The translations under genes were made by a program, and so were the position numbers. A stretch of DNA of 46,468 bases from an uncultured Clostridia bacterium (GTDB lineage Bacteria; Bacillota; Clostridia; Oscillospirales; Acutalibacteraceae), in the NCBI GenBank assembly GCA_947589485.1, contig CANQBK010000006.1, positions 1 to 46,468 on the forward strand, read 5' to 3'. Of the stretch, positions 44,748 through 46,468 are shown in pieces. Numbering within the stretch: the stretch's first letter is position 1; each line of letters starts with the position of its first letter. The notes beneath the pieces were generated by a model. That model saw nothing but the letters and a program-made list of their open reading frames with translations, was not told the origin of the DNA and made no database searches.

Positions 44748-45104
44748 ATGGCAAAAAAAGCAACCGCCGCAAAAACAGAAGTTAAAACCGAGGAAACCGT
44801 AAAAACGGCGCCTGTAAAGACAGAAACCAAAACAGAAACAAAAGCAGAACCCAAAACAACTGCTGCTAAAGCCGCAAAGACTACAAAGACTGTTAAAGCA
44901 AAGGAAACAAAAGTAAACGTAACCGTTGAGTTCCAAGGAAACAACAAGTCGGTAAACGATATTGTTGAAGCTGTAAAGGAAGCATACAAGGCTGAAGGAA
45001 ACAAAGACGCCGTTGAAACCATCGACCTCTTTATCCAGCCCGAAAACGGCGTAGCTTACTATATAGTAAACGGCAAAGAAGAAGGCAAGTCCGTTAACAT
45101 CTGA
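44748..45104 (+). CDS. DUF6465-type protein with a lysine/threonine-rich N-terminus
   Basis: A 118-residue protein. Residues 1-57 are low-complexity K/T/A/E repeats. The rest is a small beta-alpha domain (VNVTVEFQGNNKSVNDIVEA and DAVETIDLFIQPENGVAYYI) matching DUF6465, a family common in Clostridia, from memory. AAGGAG precedes the ATG at 44748. The near-consensus promoter and clean terminator suggest strong expression. The basic tail may touch nucleic acid or the cell envelope; function is unknown. Confidence 0.88.
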   Translation: MAKKATAAKTEVKTEETVKTAPVKTETKTETKAEPKTTAAKAAKTTKTVKAKETKVNVTVEFQGNNKSVNDIVEAVKEAYKAEGNKDAVETIDLFIQPENGVAYYIVNGKEEGKSVNI

Positions 45105-45142
45105 TTAAGATAGAACATAAGTAATACAAGCATACGACGGTT

Positions 45143-45189
45143 AATGCCGCCTTATCGCAATTTCAGTTTGCGGTGAGGCGGCATTTTTT
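45143..45189 (+). terminator. terminator of the DUF6465-type gene
   Basis: AATGCCGCCTTATCGCAA pairs with TTTGCGGTGAGGCGGCATT, followed by a T-run of five or more. The stretch after it to 45429 shows no gene. Confidence 0.93.
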
Positions 45190-45429
45190 ATCGGTTTTAT
45201 GAAAAACAGCGTAAAATATTTTCCCGCAATAAATACGACAGCTTTATCACATTTGCAGAACGCTCGAATCGTAATTTTTGTATTCCTCTGAAATTTTTCA
45301 CCAACAGCCGTTTGACCTTTTTATAATCCGAACCAATATTATTGTACGTCACGCCTCGTTTAATCGGCTTTTATTTTTACCGTAAGGTGTTGAAAAATAT
45401 TATTTTTTTATCAAAATTACATTTTATTG

Positions 45430-45458
45430 TTGATTATATTTTAAATGTGTGATAAAAT
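45430..45458 (+). promoter_or_regulatory. promoter of the Dabb/zinc-ribbon gene
   Basis: TTGATT (45430-45435) and TAAAAT (45453-45458) are 17 bases apart, in very AT-rich DNA about 80 bases before the gene. Confidence 0.65.
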
Positions 45459-45536
45459 TTATATAAATAAATATATAAAATATATTTTATTGTGTATTTT
45501 TATATATTAAATTCAAAAATATCGGGAGGAAATCAA

Positions 45537-46468
45537 ATGGTTAAACATATAGTCCTATGGAAGATTCGCGACGGCGAAGATAAACAAAAAAACATTGAAA
45601 GTATGATTGATATGTTGACGTCCCTCGTAGGAAAAATAGAGGGACTTGTAAGTATGGAAGTCGGATATGATTTCAGCGAAAATCCGCAATATGATGTTGC
45701 ACTCTATGCGTCATTCAAAAATCCGGTGGCGTTAAAGTATTACCAAAATCATCCGGAACATTTAAAATGCAAGGATTTTATAGGTAAAATTTCAGTGGAA
45801 CGTGCGTCCGCCGATTATTTTTACGAAAAAGAAACGTCAGCCGAAAGACCCTTTGACGAGGTTCCGGACGCACCCGCCGAAAGCACGTCCAAAAAGAAAA
45901 TAAACGACAAATTCTCGGTTTCAAAAGAAACCGTTGCGGCTCCGAAGTCGGCGGCTCCTATTCCTCCCCCTGCTCCTGTAACTCCTGCGGCTCCTAAGCC
46001 GACAAAGCAGGTTTCCACACAGACCAATCCCGTTTCTACGGAAAATCAAACCGTTACACAGACAACCTCTATGTTCGGAAAGAAAAAAATCGACGTACAA
46101 GTTACACCTTTGGAACAGCGTTCGGACACTTGGACTTGTCCAAACTGCGGTAAGGTTATGCCTAACTATGTAGGTACCTGCGGCTGTGGTGAACCCAAAC
46201 CGTTTGATTTCGATGTTCCTGCCGCTCCCGCTCAGTCTGCGGCTCCCGTTCCTCCCCCTGCTCCTGCGGCTCCTAAGCCGACAAAGCAGGTTTCCACACA
46301 GACCAATCCCGTTTCTACGGAGAATCAAACTGTTACACAGACGACCTCTATGTTCGGAAAGAAAAAAATCGACGTGCAAGTTACACCTTTAGAACAGCGT
46401 TCGGACACTTGGACTTGTCCAAACTGCGGTAAGGTTATGCCTAACTATGTAGGTACTTGCGGCTGTGG
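45537..46468 (+). CDS. Dabb-domain protein with repeated zinc-ribbon units (cut by the right edge)
   Basis: At least 310 residues, with no stop before the window ends. Residues 1-97 are a stress-responsive A/B barrel (Dabb) domain: MVKHIVLWKIRDGEDKQKNI, then SMEVGYDFSENPQYDVALYA. An acidic linker leads into Pro/Ala-rich spacers and a zinc ribbon WTCPNCGKVMPNYVGTCGCG that occurs twice, 93 residues apart. GGGAGGA precedes the ATG. Dabb domains dimerise, and such zinc ribbons usually mediate contacts. The combination has no function I can name. Confidence 0.88.
   Translation, partial: MVKHIVLWKIRDGEDKQKNIESMIDMLTSLVGKIEGLVSMEVGYDFSENPQYDVALYASFKNPVALKYYQNHPEHLKCKDFIGKISVERASADYFYEKETSAERPFDEVPDAPAESTSKKKINDKFSVSKETVAAPKSAAPIPPPAPVTPAAPKPTKQVSTQTNPVSTENQTVTQTTSMFGKKKIDVQVTPLEQRSDTWTCPNCGKVMPNYVGTCGCGEPKPFDFDVPAAPAQSAAPVPPPAPAAPKPTKQVSTQTNPVSTENQTVTQTTSMFGKKKIDVQVTPLEQRSDTWTCPNCGKVMPNYVGTCGC
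45993..46468 (+). repeat. 279-bp in-frame coding repeat
   Basis: The unit starting at 45993 restarts at 46272 with only a few base changes, mostly synonymous, and the second copy is cut by the window edge. Each unit encodes a Pro/Ala spacer, a Thr/Gln-rich segment and one zinc ribbon. Confidence 0.92.

Noticed and set aside
44477-45022. 181-codon minus-strand frame opposite the DUF6465-type gene
   Set aside because: It is the antisense of a well-supported gene with promoter, ribosome-binding site and terminator on the plus strand.
45821-46379. Minus-strand frames in the zinc-ribbon repeat region
   Set aside because: They are low-complexity antisense readings of the repeated Pro/Ala and zinc-ribbon coding sequence.

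Overview
The window looks like a low-GC Gram-positive gut anaerobe of the Clostridia, probably Oscillospiraceae/Ruminococcaceae. The basis is the YlmC/YmxH sporulation-type protein, the T-box leader on thrS, the DUF6465-type protein, canonical sigma-A promoters and Shine-Dalgarno sequences, and a Tn1549/CTn-type conjugative element. No species can be fixed from sequence reading alone.

Region 1 (1 to about 27,030, all genes on the minus strand) is most of an integrative conjugative element of the Tn1549 / Clostridioides CTn (CD1107-CD1112) type. Read in transcription order from the right it carries a small RepA-associated protein, RepA with an iteron-like candidate origin inside the gene, an unknown protein, PcfB, the VirD4 coupling protein, a Maff2/VirB2-like pilin, VirB6, PrgI, the VirB4 ATPase, a CD1108-type cell-wall protein split over two reading frames, DUF4315, DUF4366, topoisomerase III, two accessory proteins, a 2716-residue nucleotidyltransferase/methylase/SNF2-helicase fusion, a macro-domain protein, SSB and a truncated C5-cytosine methylase. 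Four short GC-rich hairpins (core TGCCCC-NNT-GGGGCA) lie between gene blocks, close to the ribosome-binding site of the next gene. Their outer arms differ in sequence but stay paired. No complete relaxase and no integrase are visible; they may lie left of the window.

Region 2 (27,030-27,610) is the boundary zone: a decayed, frameshifted coiled-coil gene that looks like a relaxase tail, then tRNA-Leu(UAG) with its own terminator and promoter. The 3' end of the tRNA faces the element.

Region 3 (27,610-46,468) is ordinary chromosome: a PRC-barrel YlmC protein, a CtpE-like P-type ATPase, hisH-hisF, a lipoprotein, a T-box-controlled thrS, a 0.6-kb block of 137-bp tandem repeats and hairpin repeats, endonuclease III, an ABC ATPase without a permease, a small protein followed by a structured RNA-like segment, pyrE, and the rpmG-secE-nusG-rplK-rplA / rplJ-rplL ribosomal cluster. 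That cluster is followed by rpmB rather than rpoB. Further right lie small conserved proteins, a DUF6465 protein, and a partial Dabb-domain protein with a 93-residue zinc-ribbon repeat running off the right edge.

The most unusual items are the covarying hairpins, the candidate origin inside repA, the split CD1108 gene with a possible -1 frameshift site, and the unexplained structured segment at 38,118-38,204.
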